Shown in pieces: positions 1-6,241 of a DNA stretch of 12,186 nucleotides. Made by a program: the position numbers and the translations under genes. Each line of letters starts with the position of its first letter. Position 1 is the stretch's first letter. The DNA lies in contig JAJQFX010000211.1 of NCBI GenBank assembly GCA_021200895.1, forward strand, positions 20,249 to 32,434, read 5' to 3'. The notes beneath the pieces were generated by a model, which did no database searches, was not told where the DNA came from, and saw only the letters and a program-made list of their open reading frames with translations. The DNA is from Clostridiales bacterium (lineage in GTDB: Bacteria; Bacillota; Clostridia; Oscillospirales; Oscillospiraceae).

Positions 1-108
1 ACGGAGCGACTGAGGGGTCGTCTTTCAGACGGCCCCGAAGGATACGGAGTCTGCGCTGACGTGCCTCCGGCTCCTGCCGCTCCCGCGCAGCCTGACATGG
101 GCTACTAA
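1..108 (+). CDS. C-terminal end of an unidentified protein (partial)
   Basis: Frame 1 is open from the window edge to a TAA at 106-108 and encodes about 35 residues. The end is rich in proline and alanine (it contains PPAPAAPAQPDMGY). The stop is followed 15 bases later by a strong hairpin, as expected at the end of a gene converging on the exonuclease gene at 218. I do not recognise the family. The minus strand is also open over this short stretch, so the assignment rests mainly on the stop-plus-hairpin context. It needs the upstream sequence for any identification. Confidence 0.4.
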   Translation, partial: TERLRGRLSDGPEGYGVCADVPPAPAAPAQPDMGY

Positions 109-122
109 TCCCTCTCATAAAA

Positions 123-159
123 CGCCTTCCATCAAGCCGAGCCGGTTTGATGGAAGGCG
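123..159. terminator. Strong hairpin, likely terminator for the minus-strand exonuclease gene
   Basis: A near-perfect 17-bp stem (123-139 with 143-159, one G.T pair) with a 3-base loop. Read on the minus strand it is followed by TTTTATGAG, so it fits an intrinsic terminator behind the gene ending at 218. On the plus strand the following bases are not T-rich, so it would be weaker for the gene ending at 108. Confidence 0.65.
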
Positions 160-174
160 ACAGAACAGACAAAG

Positions 175-210
175 CGCTGCACGCAGAGCCACAAGGTTCT
201 GCGTGCAGCG
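175..210. terminator. Second strong hairpin, convergent terminator
   Basis: A 16-bp stem (175-190 with 195-210, one G.T pair) closed by the tetraloop ACAA. It begins only 8 bases after the stop of the minus-strand exonuclease gene. On the minus strand it is followed by a T-rich run (CTTTGTCTGTTCTGT) and on the plus strand by TTCGATTTTATT, so it could act in both directions. With 123-159 it forms a tandem terminator pair between convergent genes. Confidence 0.65.
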
Positions 211-217
211 TTCGATT

Positions 218-1249
218 TTATTCCGCTTTCAGTTTGGGGGTGTTCTTCGGCTTCCGGGAGCGGGAGCGCTTCCGCTTTTTGGGCACCTTCGCCACCATGA
301 TGGCCTCGCCCCCCACCTTGCACTGGTGGAACAGGTCGGGGTCAAAGTGGTCGGCGTCGTACACCCGCAGCTCCGCCGTGCAGCCGATATGCTCGATTTT
401 TTTCAGGGTCAGGCAGGTGTAGTACCGCCCATGCTCCAGGCAGCGGCTCCGGGCCAGATAGTGATTGTTGACCTGATACCAGTTGCCGTTGCACAGCACG
501 TTGTCGCACTTGGGGCAGCGGAACACCCGGGTGGCCCGGCTTTTCAGCTGCTCCTCCTCGGTGTGGCTGGGGGCGCAGATGCGGGTGAAGGCCGGTTCCC
601 CCTCATCCAGGATGCGATTCAGGCCGTTGACGGCGTCCTGCCGGGCCTCCCGCTTCACCCGCTCCCGCAGCGCGCCGTCCATCCGGTGCAGCGTTTCCGG
701 GTCGGGCAGGCTGCCGTAGCGGGCCACCAGGGCCTGGCCGATGCGGGCGGTGAAGTAGGCGTCGTTCCCCGCGTCGTGGTACTCCCGCCCGTCGTTCACC
801 AGCTCCAGCCGCTCCACTGCGTCCTTTAGGGAGGCCTGCTGGCTGCTGCCCAGCACCAGCAGGTCATAGGCGTGCTGTAAATCGTAGATCTCCAGATCCA
901 GATACTCCTCCATCCGGTACCAGCACAGGTTCATATCCAGCACCCTGGCGTCACTGTTGCCCCAGGTGAAAAACCGGGGGTCAGGCCCGCACCAGCGGAA
1001 GAAGTCCTGAATCACCGTCTGGAAGGAGTCCGCCTTTTTCAGGTCGCTGAGTTCCAGGGGCAGCAGCTTCTTCACATGATGGTGCAGCTTCTTATGGATG
1101 GTGGGGCGGACGTAGGCGGAGAAGGCCGCCCCCTCGTCCTGCCAGGAATCCAGGCGGTAGGCCCCGATTTGAATGATCTCATCCAGCCTGTCCGCCTCGG
1201 AGCGGGGGTATCCCTGGTTCCATTCAAGGTCAAAAAAAACGTAACTCAT
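218..1249 (-). CDS. KapD-like DEDDh 3'-5' exonuclease with Cys-rich C-terminal region
   Basis: A 343-residue protein of the DEDDh (RNase T/DnaQ-like) exonuclease superfamily. It is closest in style to proteins annotated as 'inhibitor of the KinA pathway to sporulation, predicted exonuclease'. The exonuclease motifs are visible: FFDLEWN (Asp7, Glu9), an aspartate after WGNSD (Asp100, with Asp105 nearby), and HDAGND (His158, Asp163), matching HxAxxD. These predict two-metal hydrolysis of nucleic acid 3' ends. Residues about 1-185 form the nuclease domain. The remaining 160 or so residues are an extension with CPKC (Cys245, Cys248), further cysteines at 253, 270, 279 and 290, and a very basic tail (KKRKRSRSRK). 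This suggests a zinc-ribbon-like nucleic-acid-binding part. The start chosen is the ATG at 1247-1249, preceded by GGAG. The frame stays open much further upstream but only antisense to asnA. Sporulation control is inferred from family naming and not shown here. Confidence 0.85.
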   Translation of the reverse strand: MSYVFFDLEWNQGYPRSEADRLDEIIQIGAYRLDSWQDEGAAFSAYVRPTIHKKLHHHVKKLLPLELSDLKKADSFQTVIQDFFRWCGPDPRFFTWGNSDARVLDMNLCWYRMEEYLDLEIYDLQHAYDLLVLGSSQQASLKDAVERLELVNDGREYHDAGNDAYFTARIGQALVARYGSLPDPETLHRMDGALRERVKREARQDAVNGLNRILDEGEPAFTRICAPSHTEEEQLKSRATRVFRCPKCDNVLCNGNWYQVNNHYLARSRCLEHGRYYTCLTLKKIEHIGCTAELRVYDADHFDPDLFHQCKVGGEAIMVAKVPKKRKRSRSRKPKNTPKLKAE

Positions 1250-1306
1250 AGCATCTCCGCCCGGTGGACGGCACTTCCCTTCCGGCAAAATGAATACACT
1301 GAACCT

Positions 1307-1335
1307 AGTATAACAAAAAACAATGAAAAAGGGAA
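1307..1335 (-). promoter_or_regulatory. Extended -10 promoter for the exonuclease gene
   Basis: On the minus strand TGT-TATACT (-10 hexamer at 1307-1312) gives an extended -10 motif. The -35 position (1330-1335, TTCCCT) is poor, which is common when TGn is present. Transcription would start near 1300, leaving a leader of about 50 bases before the ATG at 1249. Confidence 0.45.
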
Positions 1336-1418
1336 GTACCTTTCCGATGTTTTGTGCAGCCTGGCCGGAAAATTCGCTGTCCGCTCCATAAAAATCTGAG
1401 TTGGTTCTGAATTTCCCG

Positions 1419-1447
1419 TTCTCATTTCCTGCAAAATGTGATACAAT
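1419..1447 (+). promoter_or_regulatory. Promoter for asnA
   Basis: TTCTCA (1419-1424), a 17-base spacer, then TACAAT (1442-1447), which is preceded by TGA to make an extended -10. The predicted start is near 1454, about 36 bases before the asnA ATG. That leader is too short for a T-box, and I see no T-box consensus in this region. Confidence 0.6.
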
Positions 1448-1489
1448 GCAGAAGGAACCAATCTGTACCGGAAACGAGGTTTTTCTGCT

Positions 1490-2503
1490 ATGAATCATTG
1501 CTACATCCCTGAGGGCTACGCCCCCATGCTGAACCCCTACGAGACCCAGCTGGCCATCAGCACCACCAAGCGGCTCTTTGCCGACAGCCTGTGCGCCCAG
1601 CTGAACCTGCGCCGGGTGTCCGCCCCCTTGTTCCTGGAGGCCAGCACCGGCCTGAACGACGACCTGAACGGCGTGGAGCGGCCCGTCTCCTTTGACATCA
1701 CCGCCACCGGCACCGATGCCCAGGTGGTACACTCCCTGGCTAAGTGGAAGCGGTACGCCCTGGCGGAGTACTGCTTCATGCCCGGTACCGGCCTGTACAC
1801 CGATATGAACGCCGTCCGCCGGGACGAGGAGCTGGACAACCTGCACTCCATCTATGTGGACCAGTGGGACTGGGAGAAGGTCATCACCTACTCTGACCGC
1901 AACGTGGACTTTCTGAAAAACACGGTGCGGAAAATCGTCGGGGCTATCATCACCACGGAAAAGACCATGCGCAACCTGTTCCCCGCCCTGATGGGCCACC
2001 CGGAAACCGACCCGGACATCGTCTTTCTCACCACCCAGGAGTTGGAGGACCTGTATCCCGACCTGACCCCCAAGGAGCGGGAGAACGCCTTCGTCAGGGA
2101 GCATCACACCGTCTTTCTGATGCAAATCGGCGGCACGTTGAAGAGCGGCATCTGCCACGACGGCCGCGCCCCGGACTATGACGACTGGACGCTGAACGGC
2201 GACCTGTTACTGCGGAACGACACCCTCCAGTGCGCCTATGAGCTGTCCAGCATGGGCATCCGGGTGGACGCCGAGGCCATGGAGCGGCAGCTGACCCTGG
2301 CCGGGTGCGAGGCGCGGAAGGCGCTGCCCTTCCACCAGGGAGTGCTCAGCGGCGAGCTGCCCCTGTCCATCGGCGGCGGCATCGGCCAGAGCCGCCTGTG
2401 TATGCTGCTGCTGGGCTCCGCCCACATCGGCGAGGTTCAGTGCTCCATCTGGGACAAGGAGACGGTGGACGCCTGCCGCGAGGCGGGGATACCGCTGCTG
2501 TAA
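1490..2503 (+). CDS. asnA: Aspartate-ammonia ligase (asparagine synthetase A)
   Basis: A 337-residue, full-length AsnA (E. coli AsnA has 330). It makes asparagine from aspartate, ammonia and ATP (giving AMP and pyrophosphate) in the cytoplasm, using a fold related to class II aminoacyl-tRNA synthetases. Family signatures visible include TGTDAQVVHSLAKWKR (about residues 73-88), the acidic block YTDMNAVRRDEELDNLHS (about 103-120) followed by YVDQWDWEK, RAPDYDDW in the C-terminal half, and the ATP-site glycine motif SIGGGIGQSR near the end. The ATG at 1490 has a GAGG about 10 bases upstream and lies just downstream of a good promoter. The alpha-hydroxy-acid dehydrogenase gene starts 41 bases after its stop with no hairpin between, so the two are probably co-transcribed. 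No functional link between them is obvious. Confidence 0.96.
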   Translation: MNHCYIPEGYAPMLNPYETQLAISTTKRLFADSLCAQLNLRRVSAPLFLEASTGLNDDLNGVERPVSFDITATGTDAQVVHSLAKWKRYALAEYCFMPGTGLYTDMNAVRRDEELDNLHSIYVDQWDWEKVITYSDRNVDFLKNTVRKIVGAIITTEKTMRNLFPALMGHPETDPDIVFLTTQELEDLYPDLTPKERENAFVREHHTVFLMQIGGTLKSGICHDGRAPDYDDWTLNGDLLLRNDTLQCAYELSSMGIRVDAEAMERQLTLAGCEARKALPFHQGVLSGELPLSIGGGIGQSRLCMLLLGSAHIGEVQCSIWDKETVDACREAGIPLL

Positions 2504-2544
2504 GGGCTATCCGACCCATAAATAGAGAAAGGAGTCAGTTCTAC

Positions 2545-3564
2545 ATGACCTATCAGGAACTTTTGGACGCCGCCCGGCCCCACATGGGGAAGTACTGCAA
2601 AGCCTGCCCCGTGTGCAACGGCGTGGCCTGCCGCAGCAGCATCCCCGGCCCCGGCGCGAAGGGGGTGGGGGATACCGCCATCCGCAATTACCAGAAGTGG
2701 CAGGACGTTCGGCTGAATATGGACACCCTGTTTGCCAACACCGGCACGGACACCTCCCTGACCCTGTTCGGCAAGACCTTCCGCTACCCCTTCTTCGCCG
2801 GGCCGGTGGGGGCGGTGAACCTCCACTATGGCGAGAAGTACAACGATGTGACCTATAACGACACCCTGGTCAGCGCCTGCGCCCAGGCGGGCATCGCCGC
2901 CTTCACCGGCGACGGCACCGACCCCAACGTGATGCAGGCAGCTACCCAGGCCATTGCCGCCGCCGGGGGCGTAGGCGTCCCCACCGTCAAGCCCTGGAAC
3001 ATCGACACCATCCGGGAGAAGATGGCTCTGGCCGCCGCCTCCGGCAGCTTCGCCGTGGCTATGGACGTGGACGCCGCCGGGCTTCCCTTCCTGAAGGGGA
3101 TGACGCCCCCCGCCGGAGCCAAGAGCGTGGAGGAGATGGCCCAGGTGGTGGCGGCCACGGACAAGCCCTTCATCGTCAAGGGCGTTATGACCGTGAAGGG
3201 CGCGCTGAAAGCCCAGCAGGCGGGGGCCGCCGCCATCGTCGCCTCCAACCACGGCGGGCGGGTGCTGGACCAGTGCCCCGCCACGGCAGAGGTGCTGCCG
3301 GAGATCGCCGACGCCCTGGCGGGCAGCGGCATGAAAATTCTGGTGGACGGCGGCATCCGCACCGGTACAGACGTGTTCAAGGCGCTGGCCCTGGGAGCGG
3401 ACGGCGTGCTGATTTGCCGCCCCTTCGTCACCGCGGTCTACGGCGGCGGCGCGGAGGGCGTTCAGTGCTACATCGCCAAGCTGGCCGGAGAGCTGGAGGA
3501 CGCCATGCAGATGTGCGGAGCCACCTGTCTGGCGGACATTAGCAGGGATATGGTGCGGGTCTGA
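2545..3564 (+). CDS. FMN-dependent alpha-hydroxy-acid dehydrogenase/oxidase family protein
   Basis: A 339-residue TIM-barrel flavoprotein of the lactate/glycolate oxidase family (LldD-like), which oxidises 2-hydroxy acids to 2-oxo acids using FMN. Visible family motifs are IVKGVM with Lys212, SNHGGRVLD with the catalytic-base histidine His236, DGGIRTGTDVFKALALGAD (from Asp268), which binds the FMN phosphate, and CRPF. The N-terminus carries four cysteines in C-x2-C-x2-C-x4-C spacing (Cys18, 21, 24, 29) followed by SSIPGPGAKG. This is absent from classical oxidases but fits the version found in clostridial anaerobes. Substrate and electron acceptor are unknown; in an anaerobe oxygen is unlikely, so 'dehydrogenase' is the safer word. 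The start is the ATG at 2545, with AAAGGAG ten bases upstream (2528-2534). An upstream in-frame extension overlaps asnA and is not credible. No hairpin lies directly after the stop. Confidence 0.9.
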   Translation: MTYQELLDAARPHMGKYCKACPVCNGVACRSSIPGPGAKGVGDTAIRNYQKWQDVRLNMDTLFANTGTDTSLTLFGKTFRYPFFAGPVGAVNLHYGEKYNDVTYNDTLVSACAQAGIAAFTGDGTDPNVMQAATQAIAAAGGVGVPTVKPWNIDTIREKMALAAASGSFAVAMDVDAAGLPFLKGMTPPAGAKSVEEMAQVVAATDKPFIVKGVMTVKGALKAQQAGAAAIVASNHGGRVLDQCPATAEVLPEIADALAGSGMKILVDGGIRTGTDVFKALALGADGVLICRPFVTAVYGGGAEGVQCYIAKLAGELEDAMQMCGATCLADISRDMVRV

Positions 3565-3580
3565 GAGGGCCTGCTACTTT

Positions 3581-3697
3581 TTAGTTGCTGCTCATAATCC
3601 GCCGAACGCTTTCACGGAGTTCCTCCAGCGAATCGCATTTCTCGATGAGTTCGAGGATTGCTTTCAGCAGCGCCTCGGTTACATTTGCTTCGTCCAT
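3581..3697 (-). CDS. Small acidic helical protein, 38 aa, function unknown
   Basis: A 38-residue ORF beginning MDEANVTEALLKAILELI and ending in MSSN. It has a strong start (ATG at 3695-3697 with AAAGGGAG about 8 bases upstream) and a near-consensus promoter 51 bases upstream, so it is very likely translated. The sequence is charged and predicted to be helical, with leucine/isoleucine spacing suggesting one amphipathic helix followed by a second (SLEELRESVRRIM). It contains one cysteine (Cys21). It lies between the lysis operon terminator and the convergent hydroxy-acid dehydrogenase gene, whose stop is only 16 bases away. It could be a phage or mobile-element accessory protein, or a small regulator. 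I do not recognise a family. Confidence 0.7.
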   Translation of the reverse strand: MDEANVTEALLKAILELIEKCDSLEELRESVRRIMSSN

Positions 3698-3747
3698 TTA
3701 TCTCACTCCCTTTCTGTAAGAGTTTTGTGTCTCTACTTTACAATAAT

Positions 3748-3776
3748 AGCATAACATAATTGCGCAACATTGACAA
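3748..3776 (-). promoter_or_regulatory. Strong promoter with TTGCGCAA palindrome for the 38-aa gene
   Basis: Minus strand: TTGTCA (3771-3776), 17-base spacer, TATGCT (3748-3753) preceded by TGT, an extended -10. The palindrome TTGCGCAA (3760-3767) lies inside the spacer, where a bound repressor would block RNA polymerase. The predicted transcript start is near 3741, giving a leader of about 43 bases. Confidence 0.65.
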
Positions 3777-3803
3777 GCGCACATTCGAATAGCAGCACAA
3801 AAG

Positions 3804-3833
3804 GGCCGGAGGCAATACGCCTCCGGCCTTTTT
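3804..3833. terminator. Bidirectional intrinsic terminator of the lysis operon
   Basis: A perfect 10-bp GC-rich stem (GGCCGGAGGC at 3804-3813 with GCCTCCGGCC at 3819-3828), 5-base loop. The tail is TTTTT on the plus strand (3829-3833) and CTTTTG on the minus strand. It sits about 30 bases after the endolysin stop and can end that operon. It is also the first clear plus-strand terminator after the hydroxy-acid dehydrogenase gene. Confidence 0.88.
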
Positions 3834-3857
3834 GCGTCTTATGCGTCTTGATTGCTT

Positions 3858-4721
3858 TTAAGTGGTCAAAATCGCCGTCCAGGTATTGACCCCGCAAACC
3901 CCGTCCACGGTCAGCCCCTGGGCTTCCTGGTACGCCTTGACAGCGGCCACGGTCTTAGCACCGCAGATGCCGTCCACGGTCAGCCCGGCGGCGTCCTTGC
4001 CATTCAGCAGGGATTGTAAGCTCTTGGTTTCGGCCCCGGTGCTGCCGGACTTGATAGTCGATAATGTTGCCACGTCAAACCCTCCTGTGCTTGTGGTGGT
4101 AGTTGTTGCTGTGCTGGTAGTGCTTGCGCTGCCCGGCAGATGATACAGATAGTCCATGTCCACGTTGCCGCTGATGCCGGACACGCTGCCCTTGCTGCTG
4201 TACTGCCAGATGTCATAACTGGCCTTACAGGTGCATTTGCTGGCATACTGCGCCGCCCAAATACTGTAATCGGTCAGACTGGCATAGTCCAGCTTGTTGT
4301 TGATCCAGTCGGTGCTGGCGTAGATGCCGGTTGTGTAGCCCCCTGACTGGATGGCGGCGCAAAACGCCTTGCAGATGGCCGTCCGGGTGGTGTTGGACAG
4401 GGCCACGATGTCCGCCTCGTACTCCTGGTCAAAGTACACCGGGAGGTCGAAGTCCTTGCCGTCAATGACTTCCAGGCAGGCGGCGGCTTCCGTCCGGCCC
4501 CCGGCCTCAGTGGTGGCGTAACTGTACCAGTAGGCTCCCACCAGCAGCCCGGCAGCCTTGGCCCCGGCGTAGTTGGTCTCGAAGGTGCTGTCCTTTTGGG
4601 ACGCGCTGCTGCCGTACCCCGCCCGGAGCATGGCAAAGGTGATGCCGTCAGCGGCCACTTTCGCCCAGTCGATGGTGCCTTGCCACTTGGACACATCAAC
4701 GCCGCGATACACGGCGCTCAC
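3858..4721 (-). CDS. Phage endolysin: GH25 muramidase with C-terminal peptidoglycan-binding domain
   Basis: A 287-residue cell-wall hydrolase that should cleave the MurNAc-GlcNAc bond of peptidoglycan at the end of a lytic cycle. Residues about 4-195 form a GH25 (Cpl-1/cellosyl-type) lysozyme domain: GVDVSKWQG with Asp9, the catalytic pair in VYFDQEYE (Asp98, Glu100), and the closing DIWQYSS...GNVDMDYLY motif. A Ser/Thr-rich linker (about 198-213) joins it to a PG_binding_1-type domain (about 217-287) with TVDGICGAKTVAAVKAYQ and TVDGVCGVNTW. There is no signal peptide, so export depends on the adjacent holin. The GTG start at 4719-4721 overlaps the holin stop (GTGA), with GGAGG 7 bases upstream inside the holin gene, which indicates translational coupling. 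It is the last gene of the operon and is followed by a terminator. Confidence 0.95.
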   Translation of the reverse strand: MSAVYRGVDVSKWQGTIDWAKVAADGITFAMLRAGYGSSASQKDSTFETNYAGAKAAGLLVGAYWYSYATTEAGGRTEAAACLEVIDGKDFDLPVYFDQEYEADIVALSNTTRTAICKAFCAAIQSGGYTTGIYASTDWINNKLDYASLTDYSIWAAQYASKCTCKASYDIWQYSSKGSVSGISGNVDMDYLYHLPGSASTTSTATTTTTSTGGFDVATLSTIKSGSTGAETKSLQSLLNGKDAAGLTVDGICGAKTVAAVKAYQEAQGLTVDGVCGVNTWTAILTT

Positions 4722-4933
4722 TCTGCCACCTCCGGCAGACCGGCCACGCTGGTCAGCATGGACAGCACCCCGGCCAGCACCGCCGCGCTGCCCACAACTG
4801 CCCAGTTGACATCCGCCAGAACGTAGCCGGTGCCGATAGCGGCCACAGCGGTCTGCGCCATAGTTTTGACGGCCCGGACAGCCGCCGCGTTCAGCCAGGC
4901 GGCGCTTTTCACACGCGCAAGAATTTTGCTCAT
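4718..4933 (-). CDS. Phage holin, r1t family type
   Basis: A 71-residue membrane protein. After a basic N-terminus (MSKILARVKSAAW) come two hydrophobic segments (about residues 25-42 and 46-62), with the pattern VKTMAQTAVAAIGTG...VNWAVVGSAAVLAG and the C-terminal SMLTSVAGLPEV. These are typical of r1t-type holins of Firmicutes phages. It would form membrane lesions that release the endolysin and set lysis timing. It has a good ribosome site (GAGGTGA just before ATG 4933). It follows the XhlA-like gene by 15 bases and overlaps the endolysin start by 4 bases. Confidence 0.85.
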   Translation of the reverse strand: MSKILARVKSAAWLNAAAVRAVKTMAQTAVAAIGTGYVLADVNWAVVGSAAVLAGVLSMLTSVAGLPEVAE

Positions 4934-4948
4934 CGTCTCACCTCTTTT

Positions 4949-5281
4949 CTAAGCTATGCCGAATTGTGCGCACAGTGCGCCGACCAGCACTCCGGCCAGG
5001 GCGGCCAGGATGATTTTCACGGCTTCACGCCATTTTTCACCGTCCCGCCCTTCCAGGGCTTTCAGCCGTTCGCCCTGCTCGGTCTGCTCTTTCAGCATCC
5101 CTTCCATGTTGGTGGCCAGCTGCTGAACAGAGTTTGCCAGCTTTGTGACCTGCTGGGTGTTGTTTTCCAGCAGCTCCAGCCGCCGGTTTTGGCGGGTATC
5201 TTCATCGTGGATTCGTTCAAACTCCGCGTCTACGGTGCGTCTGAACTCTTCATGTTCGCCCCGCGGCAAAGGATTGTCCAT
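4949..5281 (-). CDS. XhlA-like coiled-coil membrane protein (holin partner)
   Basis: A 110-residue protein. The N-terminal 80 or so residues are highly charged and predicted to form a coiled coil (for example RIHDEDTRQNRRLELLENN, QVTKLANSVQQLATNMEGML). The C-terminus has one hydrophobic membrane segment (about residues 89-108, VKIILAALAGVLVGALCAQF). This layout matches haemolysin XhlA and related proteins encoded beside holins in Bacillus and clostridial prophages, where they anchor to the membrane and assist lysis. It has an ATG start with AGAGGA upstream. It lies 13 bases after the SH3/hydrolase gene and 15 bases before the holin, in one operon. The identification rests on architecture and position more than on sequence identity. 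Confidence 0.75.
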   Translation of the reverse strand: MDNPLPRGEHEEFRRTVDAEFERIHDEDTRQNRRLELLENNTQQVTKLANSVQQLATNMEGMLKEQTEQGERLKALEGRDGEKWREAVKIILAALAGVLVGALCAQFGIA

Positions 5282-5294
5282 CGGCTTGTCCTCT

Positions 5295-6038
5295 TTAATC
5301 GTTGGGCAGAATCACAACTAAAATGGGGCTGGTAAAGCAATACCCGCTCGTCATGGCATTTTTGACATAGACCCCATTGGAGAGTTGATTCGACCCGTTG
5401 TTGCAGCTGTAAATCACACCATCCCTGCCGCACACGGCAATATTACTGTCGTAAACGTAGATGGCACCGGCCGCCTTGTACTTGCTGGCGAGACTGGAGT
5501 AAGTCTTGCCCACCCATTTGACGCTGCACTTGTCCAAATCCAAATCGCCATAGCCGGACATGGACTTTGCAATGGTGTTCTTCGCGCTGGTGATATTGGT
5601 TTTCACCGCCGTTTTGTGGGAAATCAGCTTGCCGTCCTCCAACAGCCCGGCCAGACAGGCCACACGGGACGCCACAATGGCGCAGTTGACCTGCTGCTGC
5701 TCCATAGCCGTCGCCCAGTTGTAGGAGCCGGAAACGTGCTTGCAGCCGATGGCCTGGGCGTACACCAGCGGGGCTTCCACCGCTGCCACTCCCAGCGGGG
5801 TATCGCTGTACTCCTTGAAATTGCCGGAGGCCGCCCAGCGTCGGACGCCGTCCCAGACCACAGGAAGGTACACCGTGGTGCTGCCCCCTCTGGTGTTGGT
5901 GTAGGTGCCGGAGGCGTCCGCCTCCACGATGTCGCCCTGAATCAGGGTCGTCACCAGCGCACCGCTGCTGCTGTCGGGGAACTTCCGAACATTAGCCGCC
6001 TTGCCGGTGACGATGTACTGCTTCGTTTCGTAGCTCAA
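5295..6038 (-). CDS. SH3-like plus putative cysteine-hydrolase (NlpC/P60-like) phage protein
   Basis: A 247-residue protein. Residues about 8-78 look like a bacterial SH3 domain (GKAANVRKFPDSSSGALV near the start, RRWAASGNFKEY at the end), which usually binds peptidoglycan. Residues about 90-247 resemble an NlpC/P60-like papain fold: QQQVNCAIVASRVACLAGLL places a candidate nucleophile, Cys119, at the start of a helix, followed by ISHK, and later AGAIYVYDSNIAVCGRDG as the central strand region. The histidine expected in that later strand is not seen (NIA instead), so activity is uncertain. There are seven cysteines. Translation starts at a TTG (6036-6038) overlapping the previous gene's stop (TTGA), with GGGAGG upstream. 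It probably acts on the host wall as a second lysin, or is virion-associated. The family call is an inference from motifs. Confidence 0.6.
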   Translation of the reverse strand: MSYETKQYIVTGKAANVRKFPDSSSGALVTTLIQGDIVEADASGTYTNTRGGSTTVYLPVVWDGVRRWAASGNFKEYSDTPLGVAAVEAPLVYAQAIGCKHVSGSYNWATAMEQQQVNCAIVASRVACLAGLLEDGKLISHKTAVKTNITSAKNTIAKSMSGYGDLDLDKCSVKWVGKTYSSLASKYKAAGAIYVYDSNIAVCGRDGVIYSCNNGSNQLSNGVYVKNAMTSGYCFTSPILVVILPND

Positions 6039-6223
6039 CCCTGCGCCTCCCGCTCCTGGCCCGCCGCCTGCGCGGCTTCCTGCTCCATGGCCTTTTGTTC
6101 CAGCGCTACAAGCTGGAGGCGCACCACGTCCAGAGCCAACCGGGCATTGACAGGAGGCAGGCCGCTGTCCCGCACCAGTGTGGTGACGGCGTTTAAAAAT
6201 TGATTCGTTTTCGTATTTAACAT
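6035..6223 (-). CDS. Small phage protein, 62 aa, function unknown
   Basis: A 62-residue, mostly helical protein (MLNTKTNQFLNAVTTLVRDS... VRLQLVALEQKAMEQEAA). The C-terminal half is rich in Glu, Gln and Ala and is likely a coiled coil. It has no membrane segment. The ATG at 6221-6223 is preceded by AAAGGAAT, and the stop overlaps the TTG start of the next gene by four bases. It lies between the tail-fibre-like gene and the lysis genes, where many Firmicutes phages carry short uncharacterised proteins. I do not recognise a specific family. Confidence 0.75.
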   Translation of the reverse strand: MLNTKTNQFLNAVTTLVRDSGLPPVNARLALDVVRLQLVALEQKAMEQEAAQAAGQEREAQG

Positions 6224-6241
6224 GAAGGATTCCTTTCTTCT

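Noticed and set aside
1250..1489. T-box or other riboswitch upstream of asnA
   Set aside because: Predicted leader is only about 36 bases and no conserved T-box sequence is present.
1250..2158. Long in-frame upstream extension of the exonuclease ORF (to 646 residues)
   Set aside because: It runs antisense through asnA, has low-complexity translation, and the ATG at 1249 has a proper ribosome site and the expected domain start.
2305..2544. 80-residue upstream extension of the hydroxy-acid dehydrogenase
   Set aside because: It overlaps asnA in another frame with Arg/Pro-rich composition; AAAGGAG lies just before the ATG at 2545.
2437..3252. 271-residue minus-strand ORF rich in Gly/His/Val
   Set aside because: Shadow of the well-supported dehydrogenase gene on the opposite strand.
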